Source: Hormiphora californensis (Eukaryota; Ctenophora; Tentaculata; Cydippida; Pleurobrachiidae). Taken from it: 64,000 bases of DNA. This document shows, piece after piece, positions 36,241-48,100 of this stretch; within the stretch, counting starts at the first letter, position 1; each line of letters starts with the position of its first letter. The stretch is from positions 7,953,743 through 8,017,742 of the forward strand of contig CM035351.1 of NCBI GenBank assembly GCA_020137815.1, read 5' to 3'. The notes below the pieces were generated by a model. That model worked only from the letters and a program-made list of their open reading frames with translations. It searched no databases and was not told where the DNA came from. The position numbers and the translations under genes are program-made.

Positions 36241-39200
36241 CGATTGAAAAATCACCGGGATTGATGGGGAGATTTTGTTTCTAGACAATTTGCAGTTTTT
36301 TATGGGTGGGTTTTTTTAAGAACTGTACTGAATGGGGTCTTGAGGGGGTGGATTCCTCCCTCCCCCCAATTAGCCCCTTTTTCCCATTACCTCTCCATAG
36401 GGCTCTCTTCGAGGCATCAAAATCCAAAACCTTAACACAGAGGGCTTCTTGTCGACAGGGCTTTTTTGAAATCTTCTTTTAAAACCCCCCGCCAACCCTT
36501 TTTTTGGTTCAAAAAGGAAATGATAATATTAATAGGGGGAATTAGAAAAAAAACCCCCGGGGCAATCGGCCGAAAAACTACCTAAGGCTATTGAATTCCT
36601 TGTCATTAACCAATAATAATTGGTATAAGACCAAGTTCTGTTCAGTAGAGGGGTTTAGTTGTCGGAAACCCAGGTTGTTGTGTCTATATGGGACCCCCTA
36701 TCCACCCTGATTGGGTTTTCCTTAGTCTCCACGGGGTTAGGAGGTAAAAAGGCCCTCCTTCGGGGGGCGATTCAACATTGTCCCTTCAAACCTCCCCCTT
36801 TTCCCCTGCCCGTATTGGAGTTATTAGTGAAGACATAAACATAATGATCAATAATAAGAAAACATGGGGGAAATGAAAAAAAATGAATAAAAACAGAATG
36901 AGACACTGTGTACTAAACCCCCTTGTGATCGGAAGTCTCCTCAAAAAGTAGAACAACAGGTTCAGGTTAACCTTCTCCTTGGGGGTGGGTTTTCCCCCTT
37001 TTGTCACCCAACTTCCTTTACCACCCCCCCGGGGGCACAAACCTTCCCCCCCCCATCGTTTTTGTACTAGCTTTTACATTAGCCCGGGGGATTCTTAATG
37101 TTTATTTTCCCACAGCCCCCGCATGTGGTAGGGAGGGTTACCCTGGAGACCACTATCCCACTCACCCTACCCCCTCTGTAGCCCCCTCCTTATTTTGGAG
37201 GGGTACGGATCGGACCCCCTGCCACCCCTTTTTACCAGTGAAGGGGTGGCTCTGCTGGTGTGGGGCAGAGAGAGGGGGGGATTGGGTGCTGCGGGTTGTG
37301 GAGTGGTGGGGGGGAGGGGGGGTGGGGCAGCAGCATTCTCCTCCATAGACCGTACCTTTCATCACATCCGGGGTGTGGGGCGTGGTAAGAGTGTCATGGG
37401 GGAGCCTCCAAGGTGGCAGACACCCCCCTAACCACCGTTTAGGGGGGTTTCTATGGAGGTTGCTTGGACCTCACCTCGCCTCCTTTTTTTCTCTATAATT
37501 CAAGGGTTTTATTAAACGCATTCGGATCACTTCTATTTTGTCCCCCCTGTGGGAAATTTTGGTTTTTTTCTTAACAAATTTAAAAGGGAGATTTTTATTA
37601 AAGGAACATTTCAAACACTGTTTCGCTGCAACTGAGACAAAGTTTCCCCCCCACTTACTCTCCCTTCTCGATTAAGCTTGACGGCATTGGGGGCAACATC
37701 AAAAATCATCAAAATTTTTACTCCCCTTCTCGGAACCTTTAGAAACCTTACTCTTAGCATCTTTAAAAATTCTGGGAGGGGGAAAAAGATAGGTTGTAAT
37801 AGTTCCACGGAAAGAGTCGTTTAAAACTATTTTCCAAACTAAACCATAAAAAAATCAACTCCGTCAAAATCCATTACTGATTCTCACCACAAGAAGAGGG
37901 TTTTTGAGCACTCATCCAGGTTGAATCTTTTGTTGGGCTGAAAGAAAGTTTTTTGGCCGCTGTCTTTGGTGGCATGTCCTTGGTATCTTGGTCCATTCTC
38001 GACCCTTCTAAAACCGACCAACTCTCATTATCAACAGAAGAAATTAAGCAAGATTTTGGGGAGATAACCATGGGAGGGAGGGGGGGATAAAATTTAAATT
38101 CATCCCTTTAGAATTTCAATGTCTGCCCCCTCCATACTTATCACTCTCGTTCTCCACCCCCTTAACGGGTTTTTAAAGGGGTGTAGCAGGGGGTGGGCCC
38201 CAAAAGGGGGGGGGGGGGGGGGGGTTAATGACAGTTACTTCTGAGACACAAGCCACGCATTCAAAAATTAAATACGATAGGGGGACCACAACTATATCTC
38301 ATGGGAAATATGGCTCATAAATCTATGAGCCTGGGGTCATAAAATTGGTTTTTAGAACTATAGCCATAGTTTCTTGTAGGTAATCCAAAAACACCTGTGC
38401 ACCAAAACAAAAGTATAGTAGTGCCCGTGATTGTCAGACGTAAAACGCGCAACCTCAATAACGTCAACCCCAAACCCTGCTTTATCACGCGCAAAATGAA
38501 AAGCGGCACTTTTAAAACAGTTTGGGGTAAAACCCTCCTCGCTACCGGCCCGGGGCGAAGAGGCGGTCTTATATAGACAACCCGTGAGTGGTTGTTGACT
38601 TGTTGTATAGGAATTAGAAACAGAGAAAGAAGAAGAAAGAATGTGACAATTGTGGTGTTTAAATGATCAGAATGTACTATTTTATCGATCAATTGTGCCG
38701 GTTGAAGGGTCTCAGAGCGCAAGGAATCCACTGAGCCAATATCTTGCCGATGCACAGTATATCAGAATTCAGATACGGCTCTAAAAAACTGCAATATATA
38801 TTTTTAGGGGCTTAGGGCCTAAGCCTTAGGCGGTAGTAGAAGTCCTGCGTTACGAAATTTTGAATCAATTTTATCAAATTGTGTGTTTATTTTTACTTTT
38901 TTTAACTATAAGGTTTTGTTTTAAAAAAGGGGGAGACCGACTCCGTCTTCCAAAAATGCCACTGCAATTTTTTTTTACAGTTTTATACTAAAAAAAGTAT
39001 TCCCCCGGGGCTGAAAACCAGTCAAAACCAAAAAACACCAACGACTCAACCCTCCCTTTTACTAAAAAAAAAAGCTTTTTTTTTTTAGCTTTGAATTTTC
39101 CCCCTTTTTTTGCAAAAAAAAAAAGTTGATACTTTCCATTCATGTCGGTCATGCCGCATTTTATTTTTTTTTATCAAAACCTTTTGTTTTGGGGGTCGGC

Positions 39201-40111
39201 AAGGCAAGTGTTCACATGTACAAATAAAATGTTAAAAAGCAAAAAAAAAATGAAGAAGTTTTTTTTTGGTCCGTCCTCTTGCCATCTTTTTAGTCTGTTT
39301 TTTGACACTCTAACTTGTGGGTAGAACCCCGATAGAGAAGAAAACCACAGCTCCCTTGTACCCTCATCTAAAGGTCTGATTTTTAAAAAGTAGTTATCCG
39401 TACATCTCATATTAAAAACACTATGTAAAAAGGGAAACTTTTGGCGTGCTCTATCCAGGGTTGGAGCATATCTTAATTTAGTCAAACCCGAGTACTTCTT
39501 TTTTGAAAACTTTCCCCCCTTCCTTTTTAATGATCACTTTCTTTCCCAGACCCAAGTGACACGACTGTTATAAAATTGAGGTTAAAGGGTTTATCCCAAG
39601 AGATGCCAAGGGCATCCTGACTCTATCAAGCCCTTCTCGCCCGGCCCCTTCTAACACCGGAAAAATTTTTACACATGGGTTTGGGGGGTCTCACAGTTCT
39701 CAAATCTGTCCCACGACCCCATGACTTTTCAAGCATGGGCCTGCCTTTTAAGGGGGAGTCCCCTTTTGTATCGGCCCATGACCTGAAGATGGGGAATCCC
39801 GGAGGGGTTTTTGCGTTTCTGTACTGACGCACCACAAAAATTTTCCCCCCATCCATGCAGTTATCAGTTCACATGAAAAAACCCGATATCCTGTATGGGA
39901 TTGACCTGCCGAATTAAAAATCCCGGGGGGGGGTTGATCTTCCCCGTTGTACCCAACGAGGGGGAAAACAGGGACTTTGTAACGGTTTCATGTGTGATTT
40001 TCCCAACTTTGAAGATAGAACGGTGTCGGATTGTTTTTGGTTTCCCCAAAGAAAACTTTGACTACTTTTCCCCATTGGTTTTCCCAACTTGTTCCCGATT
40101 TTCCCTTACAG

Positions 40112-42696
40112 TTACAGGAGATCTGCCCGATAGCTGTCCTGATGCTCTTTATCCCGGGCAAACTGCTCTACTTGGTCCCCGTGTACGGTGCGCACCGTTT
40201 GAAACGTCTGATGGGCAGTACAACCCGGTATATCGGGTTTGCACTAACGGTTGGGAGCACGTAAATTGCAGTGACCCAGACCGGGGAGTTTTGGAATGTA
40301 AAATTGAAGGTTGGTTGTCCACAGTGTATAATCGAGCTATCTGTCACCCAAATCATGAGATACCGAGTATTTGTGACGACGGGATAGAGCAGGAGTGTGT
40401 TGAGGTCTCCCAGACGTGCACCCTTCACAAACACCAGTTATGTGACACCAACGGGGATTGTAACCCGGGTGGTTACGATGAGTCGAGCCCGGATTGTTGG
40501 ATATTCACCCAGCACACATGTGTTAGGGCATACAACGGTAGTACGAGTCTCAAACTCCCCCTCGCCTGGGTCCGGGATGGGGTCCGGGATTGCCGAGATG
40601 GAAGTGATGAGGGGGATTGGGAAACGTGCGGGGAGGGAGATGTCCTCAGGTATAAACCTGTCCCAGGTTTAGAGTGTCAGGAGGTGTTCCTGTGCTCTGA
40701 AGGGGAATCCACGAAGGGATTTGTGTACCTTCACGAGCTTTGCGATGGCATAGACGTGTGTGGGAATGAGAACAAGATCTGCAGGATCAGTCAGGGGCTG
40801 ATTGATGTCCATCGACATGCGGTGCGTTATGGTAACCATGGTAACACTTTTTACCTCCAGCAGTGCCTCCCAGGACTAGAAACTCTCCAGGTGATGGCAA
40901 ACAAAAGGTGCCAAGTTGTGGAGTTTAACCATCCATCTGTGGAGTTTTACGGACTCACCGATTACACACACGTTCACGTACCCATCACACCCTCCCCGCT
41001 CCACTTTCTGTACGGAGAGAATTATGTGTATGCCACGTGTACAAATCATGCAGATCATGACCAAGGTAGCAAATGCCCCCTCCGTACATCTACACACCTC
41101 TTTCACACGTGCACTAATCTTCCCGCGTCACGGAGAGTTCTCTCAATGAACGAAGCGGGTCTCACCACCGTGATAAGAGAACAGGGTGGGTACACCGCCA
41201 GTTGGTTTCAGTGCGACAACGTCCACTGTATCCCCTATAGCCAGGTATGTGATCTTGTTGATGACTGTGGGGATGGATCAGATGAGAAGAGGTGTGAAAA
41301 CACATTTCGTTGTGAAAATAAAGAAGAGCTGCTGGCAATGTCAGCCGAGTGTGATGGGGTTGTGGAGTGTCACGATATGTCTGATGAATGTAACGAGCGG
41401 TGTGGGAGGACTCTCATTGATAATATCTTCCTCAAGAGTTTTTGCTGGATCATTGGATTAGTAGCGGTGCCGCTGAACTTCAAAGCCATGGTTACCTTCA
41501 TCAAGGACATGCAGCAGGTGACAAATAGGGCTGTAACGGTCGACAAATGCTTTCTGATTCTTATCACCTTTGGCAATATAATTTCATCCGCTAACCTATG
41601 CGTCCTTGCCTTCCTGGACAGCTTCTACGGTAAATCATTCTGTAAGTCCCGTCAAATATGGATGTCCAGCATTCCTTGCTCTTTACTTGGGGTGCTCAGT
41701 ACCTACAGCGAACAAATGTCCGTCCTAGCCACCACCAAACTTAGTCTGACCAGGTTTATCAACATTTGCATCCTGCAAAATCCTATCTGCAGAAGAACTA
41801 TGACTAGAAAGCAGTGGGTTTTAACTAGTTGCCAAATCGCACTGATTAAATTCATTGCCGTAAGCATCGCGGTTGCCCCCCTCTTGCCTTTTCTTATGGA
41901 CGTTTTTGTGAATGGTTTAGTGTATGACATCGACAACAAGTTATTCATGGGGTTCACGGATAAAAACACACATATGGCAGTATTGCGGGCTTACTATGGT
42001 AGGTCCAAAGGCTCCACTCTAGCCTGGGATGATATCATTGAGATGGTATCCCGGATGTTCACCTCCGACAACCAAGGAATCTCATTCAGCTTCCTAAACT
42101 TCTACGGAAATGACCCGGTATGCCCCTTCAAGTTCTTGGTAGTAGGCGGGGAGGATCCCCAGGTACCTTTCGTTTGGATGGTGTTAGGTCTGGATGTTGC
42201 GTGTGTGCTAGCCAGTGGTATCAGCTATATCTTGATAACGGTACAGAGCTCATTGAGCAACCGGAACGTCGCTCAAATGGACGCAGTAGGGGGAGCGGGT
42301 GCCCAGCAGGGTCCAAATTACAACAAACACGTTAAACTCCAAACTAAAGTTACGATTATCGTCCTCACCGATTTGTGCGTTTGGGCACCCTTTGTATTCA
42401 TCTGTGTATTGCACTCGGCGGGTGTTTTCGATGCCTCGCCATACTATCAGGTGCTTACAATTGTCCTACTTTCCGTGAAGTCCATCATAAATCCTACCAT
42501 CAATGATAACACCGTATTTGACGGAATTTTTCATGTGTGGGAAGTGGTGCGGCTCCAGATTATGAAATTGTGGAAGGACAATGACACTGCAGAACCAAGA
42601 ATTGAGGAGCACGAGTTACAGGTAGTTCAACAAGGTCCTCCGCCCCAAGATCAACTTTCTCCCGAAACAGCCATCACTGCAAGAAGCGAATTATAA
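40112..42696 (+). CDS. LGR-like rhodopsin-family GPCR with LDL-receptor class A ectodomain
   Basis: One long exon; the frame is open from 39,895, but an acceptor (TTTTCCCTTACAG at 40,111) and the poor sequence before it suggest an upstream signal-peptide exon. The ectodomain of about 420 residues is Cys-rich with LDLa motifs: CRDGSDEGDWETC, CDLVDDCGDGSDEKRC and CDGVVECHDMSDEC are clear, two others degenerate. Seven TM segments follow (first near FCWIIGLVAVPLNFKAMV). Class A delta/LGR features: ECL1 Cys with LGVLSTYSEQMSVLATT in TM3, TDLCVWAPFVF in TM6 (compare TDFLCMAP in LGRs) and IINPTIND in TM7. DRY is replaced by LTRF, and the usual TM2 Asp by Asn (SSANL). There are no leucine-rich repeats, unlike relaxin and LGR receptors. 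Ligand unknown; plasma membrane. Confidence 0.8.
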
Positions 42697-42939
42697 ACTT
42701 CCTTACTATATACGTTTATTGTCACACCTTTGGGGCTCTGAATTCAGAGAGGGAGGATACTGTGTCTCGAAAGTAGCCTCCCTGGGAAAATGGTTCAGTG
42801 AAGTGCAACTCGGTAGTCCTGCGGCGTCGAGTAATCTCCGTCTATGGCCAACACCTCTCCTGAGCAAGTCCGACCTGATACCTCCACGCTCGGTCCCCCT
42901 GGAAACGTACTGGGTGACTGTACGGCCATATCGGCCTCA

Positions 42940-43545
42940 GGTCATCGAATGGAGAATTACTGGATGAAGTAGATGACTTTGTGTACCTCGGTGCCTGGAT
43001 TGGTAGCAGTGTGAAGGATTTCGAGATTAGGAAGGCCAAAGCGTGGAATGCCCTCATCAAGATGAACAGAGTGTGGAAGTCGAAGATGAAAAGAAAAATG
43101 AAGGTGCGGTTATTTAGATCCACTGTGGAAACGATTCTCCTATACGGATCTGAAACTTGGACTATAACCAAAAGCCTGGGAAAGAAGATTGATGGGTGTT
43201 ATTCGAGGATGTTGAGGGCTGCGCTCAACATCAAGCGTACGGATAAAGTTACTAACGCGGAGGTCTTCCAGGAAATTCCTCGGGTTACGGAAAAGATCAG
43301 AACTCAAAGATTGAAATTGGCGGGACGACCTGCTAGGGCACGAACTTTTGATGTGGAAACCGGCTCACGGTCAATCCCGTCGCGGCCGACCTGCTCTAAC
43401 ATACCCGGATATCCTACTTCAAGATCTGGAAGGGGTTTGTGATAACCGAGAGGCGCTGGAGTTAATGATAAACCGGGATATGTGGAGATCGTTCATAAAC
43501 ACTCGGCCTCTCCGACCGCCTTAAGTCAAGTCAAGTCAAGTCACC
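42940..43545 (+). mobile_element. 5'-truncated LINE, reverse transcriptase C-terminus
   Basis: From about 42,955 the frame reads ELLDEVDDFVYLGAWIGSSV, then KAKAWNALIKMNRVWKSKMK, LFRSTVETILLYGSETWTIT and MLRAALNIKR...VTEKIRTQRLKLAG, the typical end of RTE/CR1-like endonuclease-RT proteins. One frame break near 43,320 separates this from the natural ending (HELLMWKPAHG, RRGRPALTYPDILLQDLEG, MWRSFIN), which stops at about 43,524. The element ends in AAGTC repeated four times, a microsatellite-type LINE tail. Dead on arrival by 5' truncation. Confidence 0.8.
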
Positions 43546-44373
43546 CCAAACTCGTACACATGTGATATTCATCATTTTTTGACGTACACACCACACAGTT
43601 CAATGTGATACGTAACAAGAATAACTGCATTATGTTTCATAATGCTATGTTTCCCCGCCAACCCTTATTTTCATAACTATCTAATGTGAGGGTCGAAGGC
43701 GGCACAGACATTTCCCATCATTGATATATCACTCAAACAGTGTAGAACAAATCCTTGTGTTTTAGTAGCGCTAACTTGAGCGCCACATGGCGGAATTGCG
43801 CGTCACACATTTCCTGAAAACGTATCAATGAAGTGGTTTATGAAGGAGCAGGTTTTTGTTGTGTGCGTGGCTCTAGTTGGTACACGTTGCCCCTCGCAAC
43901 CTGAAACGGGACATGGTAGGTGTACTTGCTACATATAGTCACTATATCCGTTACAGATTTCTAAACCCCTATGCCTTTTTGCAAAAGGCATACGGGTGAG
44001 AAAAAAAAACGAGGCCACTCAAACTTGCCAACTGCATGCAAATGTTAGCTGTTTTAATATACTAGAGAGCCCAGGCAAAAGACCCAAAACTCCTCTCGCC
44101 CCCTACTGACTCCTCCCACCCCTATCGAATCCTCTCCTCGTCCCACATTCTTCAGCACCCTCCCTCCCCCGCCCCCGGGCTATGTTGACCAACTCACCCC
44201 ATAACCCCCTTACAGCCAGTTGGAGTCCTACAACAACCCCCCCCCCCCCCCCCCGGTCTCTATGTCTCTCTCTCCCCCTCTCCGTCTCCGTCTCTTTCCC
44301 TGTCCCCTCTCCAATGGATAGTCTCCATCTATCCCCTTCTCTCTTTATCCCTCTCACCCCATCATTCCCTCCC

Positions 44374-44375
44374 TC

Positions 44376-44470
<95 letters not shown>

Positions 44471-44477
44471 CTCTCTC

Positions 44478-44541
<64 letters not shown>
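44374..44541 (+). repeat. CT-dinucleotide microsatellite
   Basis: About 168 bp of (CT)n with a few CTAT interruptions. The open frame through it (Ser/Leu repeats) is a by-product. Confidence 0.95.
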
Positions 44542-44543
<2 letters not shown>

Positions 44544-44972
44544 CCTCTTTCTCTCTATCGTCGTCTCTTCATATCGGGCTGGTGAATATAATGGAAGCTG
44601 GAATCAGGTGATAAAGATCCGTAGAACTGGAGCTGTGTAGAGTTATTAAAGCTGGGATACGAATTAGTAGAAAAGCTGTGGCATTCATCGGGGCCTCAGC
44701 AGTAGATGGCCAAACACCACAGGAACACGCAATACAACACCCAACAACATGCACGTGCAGTATTAACACTCTTGCCCACCATCATGGCAATTGGCAACTC
44801 CCCAAACCCCCCCCCCCCACCAAACACCCCTAACAACACGTCAATTTTCCACGTGCAACCCCTAAAACCCCCTCCCCCAAATTTTGTCTTGCAACCATCT
44901 CTGCTTTATAATATAGATAATTTTACTGCTGTAAATTTGAATCTTTGAATCTTGAATCTGAATCCGCGTTCC

Positions 44973-45008
44973 TTTACAATTAATGTAAAGGGAGGGTTAG
45001 AACATAAC
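44973..45008 (+). repeat. Dispersed short motif, copy 2
   Basis: TTTACAATTAATGTAAAGGG then AGGGTTAGAACATAA, matching the copy at 20,830 with a longer hairpin loop and one extra G. Confidence 0.5.
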
Positions 45009-45119
45009 AACTGATTCTAAGTACCGGTTCATGGCGAGCTACATAGTTGTAGGTAATCTACCGATAGCCTCCCGGGAAAATTAGAAAAATATAGAGACTA
45101 TTGCAATAATCACACGTAC

Positions 45120-48100
45120 GCTTATGTTGGCGAGTTCCTTGGGAGGGAAGTTACTCTTCCTCTTTTTCTTGGGAAGTAGGGCCTTGTAGTTCTCTTTCTT
45201 CTTTGACATGTAATAATAGTGGATACATTGGTCTACCTGCAGTGAGAAAAGGATGGATTCAAGAGTTAAATCCTGGGAGAAATAAAAAGAGTTACAGTGG
45301 AATTTGTTCATAAAAGATCAAAATTGAACACGTGACCGTACCGTTTTGTTCTGGATGTGAGCGGCAATCTTGTGGAATACTTTGCCGTGTTGCCCGAATC
45401 TATCCCTGAAAGTCCTCTTCTCTGCATCAGTCCATATGTTGTGGGGGACCGTCAGGTGACCCTTGTGTTCCCCAGCTGGATCAAAGTTCCTTCCTGAGTG
45501 AATAAGGGATCATGATATAAAGCTATCACTTTTTCTCTCTTTAACATGCGCACTGGTTTGTCTCATAACATACGTCATACCCCCGGCAGACTGAACTCTC
45601 CGAACCGGGCCGAAGAGCTTCAAGTACTGGTATTGTCTCTTACCATTCTCGTTGTAGAATCTCCGTGCCCTATCCACAGGGTTTATCAGCATATCAGGGA
45701 CACTGGCAGCACACTCGAACTGCTTATCCTCACTGTCCTGATGCTCAGTTAGCTGCTCCACAATCTCTGCCAGCTCTGCTTCAGACCTCACCGCGTTACC
45801 CCAGGTCCTAGCCCTGCAGGTGTGGTGATCAAAAGGTTTACACACCACCGCGGGGCAGGGTGTTGAGCTGATAGTTTAGTTTAATAATTTGGTTGCCATG
45901 GTTACAAAAAAAGGATACTTTACTATTTACAACACCCCTCCCTGTGTGTTACCATGATTACCATGGTTACATAACTCTCATATCTTACCTTTCTACGGGG
46001 TTAATACTGCAGGATATCGGCACTAAGGTATCCTTACTTTTACCAGTTCTTCAGGTGACATAGGAGGATAGTTTCAGTATTGTTCTAACCCTCCTTTACC
46101 GATATTTGTAAAAGAGGGGCGCGGTCATGCGGTGAGAGAGGGTCGAGTAAGGCAACATATTACCTAACCTCTAAACACCCCCGGCCCTCTCGATATAACA
46201 GCAATTACATAGCACCCACCCATTCCCCCAAACTATCCAACTCTATTACCTGTTGAATCTCTCCTCCTGTTCTAATTTCCGTTTGATGGTCGGGAAGACA
46301 GTTTCAAAATACTTTCTACAGGCAGCCAGATCCTTCTGTCTCTTAGGATTCTCCTCCAGGATCCGCAGCTTCTCCTGCCACTGTAGGAACTTGTTGTGGT
46401 ACTCCTCTGCCAGCTCTCGCTCCTGTAATAGAACTGTTACTAGGGAGTTGTGAACTGTTGCTAGGGAGATGAGGATCGAATAGTGAATTGCTGTATAACT
46501 AATGTGAAGTTGAGTTGAGGGTGAACATGAAGATGAAGTTTTTCGTTTGTTCAGATGACTCTTACAAAACAGGTCAATTAAAAAGAGGGAAAATAAAATC
46601 TCTAAACAAAATTGACAATATCTATCGTTTACACAACACTTCTTGTTCTTCTGAGTATGCTACAATAGTCTTTTGAATTGTCTCTATTCCCTCTGTGGTT
46701 GTCATGTGTTGCACACCATGGTTACCATGGTTACCGAGCAGAATCTTTGGAACACTGCCAGATATCTGATAATTCCCACCACCACTGATCTTCATTACAT
46801 TGCCGACATCAAGTTTCACAGCTCCCCCTCCTCCCCCTTTCTTCTTCTTCTTTCTCTTCTGCTTCACCCCTATCACCACCCTATTAGGTGATGTACTGAT
46901 GGGTCTCACCACACACGTCTTCTTTCCCACCTCAGGGGTGCCCCTGAAGTTGCTAATCTCAAACTCCTGACCATTCTCTGGTATATTGTGGAGAGCATGA
47001 TCAGGTCGGCTGATGGTTAACTTCTCACTAGGCTTGATGTCAAGAGTTATCGCTCTACGCTGTTGCCTGGCAACCGACCTCTTGGAGGATCCTTTTGTTT
47101 TCTGTGACCCAACAGTTGTTGTTTTATGAGGACCTCTACCTGGGCTCTTCCTGAGCACTAGACCCTTATCTAACTTGATATCCACATCCACCAGGGAGGG
47201 GGTGTGTTCAGGTGGGACACTCTTTAGCAGAGCACTGAAATGAGGAAACCGCACCTTGGGGCCGCACCTTGGTTGCTGGATAGGACTCTGAATAACACTG
47301 GACACCATGATAGGTGGTGTGGGGTCTACAGAATGTTGGTGATCAGATCTGATGGAAACTGGTTCAGGAGAGGTCCTATTTAGGGTGGTAGCTGTTTGTC
47401 GGACCAACTTGATGCACTCTTTAGTGATCCTAAACACCTTCCCCCGGTACCTGATTTTACAATACCCCATCTTCCGTTTGTGGGGTTTAATGTTCCGACC
47501 AGGAAGGTTAACTATCTTCTGACCAATGGTAACACAGTATATGTTATCTTTGTACTCAGGGGCAGAGAAACTACCCGTCGTAGTGAGAGAGAGGTCCCGG
47601 GCCCTGATTCCCGACTCTACATAGGGAGATAGTTCTGATATCTTGACGGTTTGTTTCTTGTTCTTGTGGTGTAATATCACTGCGTCTTCCTGAGATCTAG
47701 AGGCAGAGAATGAACCAATTGGGATCTTTACTTGTCGTCCCTGCAACTTAGTAACATACTTCTCAGGCACACCGTTGTTACCCAGTGGCAGAGTAATCTC
47801 CTTGAACATAGGGTAAACATCATCAGGAGAGACGAGAGTTGTTCTTCCGTTCCGTTTGAAGGAGTAGCTGGTGACTTGTTGAGCGGAGGGAGTAAGACTC
47901 TCCGCAGGTATAACCTTCCATACCCCCTCTACACTCACAGCCACCATGCTCTTCAAGCTGGAGAACTCACTAACCCTCTCTGGTACCTCCGTGATGGCAC
48001 TGGACCTGACACTCACCCACTCTCCGTTAATCTCCACTCTAAACCCGGTAGGGACGGGGTGGATTAGGGATCCAGGGACCCGGTATACCTTCTTCTGGAA

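Larger units (their letters stand above)
26480..40111. other. Homopolymer-swollen stretch, probably low-quality consensus
   Basis: Runs of five or more identical bases (G, C, A and T alike) are far denser than in the flanks, and no long intact coding frame exists for 13.6 kb. The block 30,200-30,930 is a corrupted copy of 25,232-25,960, differing mainly by lengthened runs and small losses (for example TTCTAGGGTGCG against TTTTGGGGTGCG). Quality improves gradually before the GPCR. Gene calls inside are not reliable; any exons of the Kv N-terminus or GPCR 5' end in here would be unreadable. Confidence 0.65.
43546..45119. other. Interval between LINE and NCoR-like exons
   Basis: Non-coding as far as seen. 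Holds a poly-C run (about 44,238), the CT microsatellite and one copy of the TTTACA/GGGTTAGAAC motif. Any further NCoR-like exons should lie here or to the left on the minus strand; none were recognised. Confidence 0.4.

Noticed and set aside
38315-38755. 146-aa hydrophobic minus-strand frame, possible membrane protein
   Set aside because: Mixed composition without family pattern, lying in the homopolymer-swollen stretch.
44182-44640. 152-aa open frame rich in Ser/Leu
   Set aside because: Made by the CT microsatellite.
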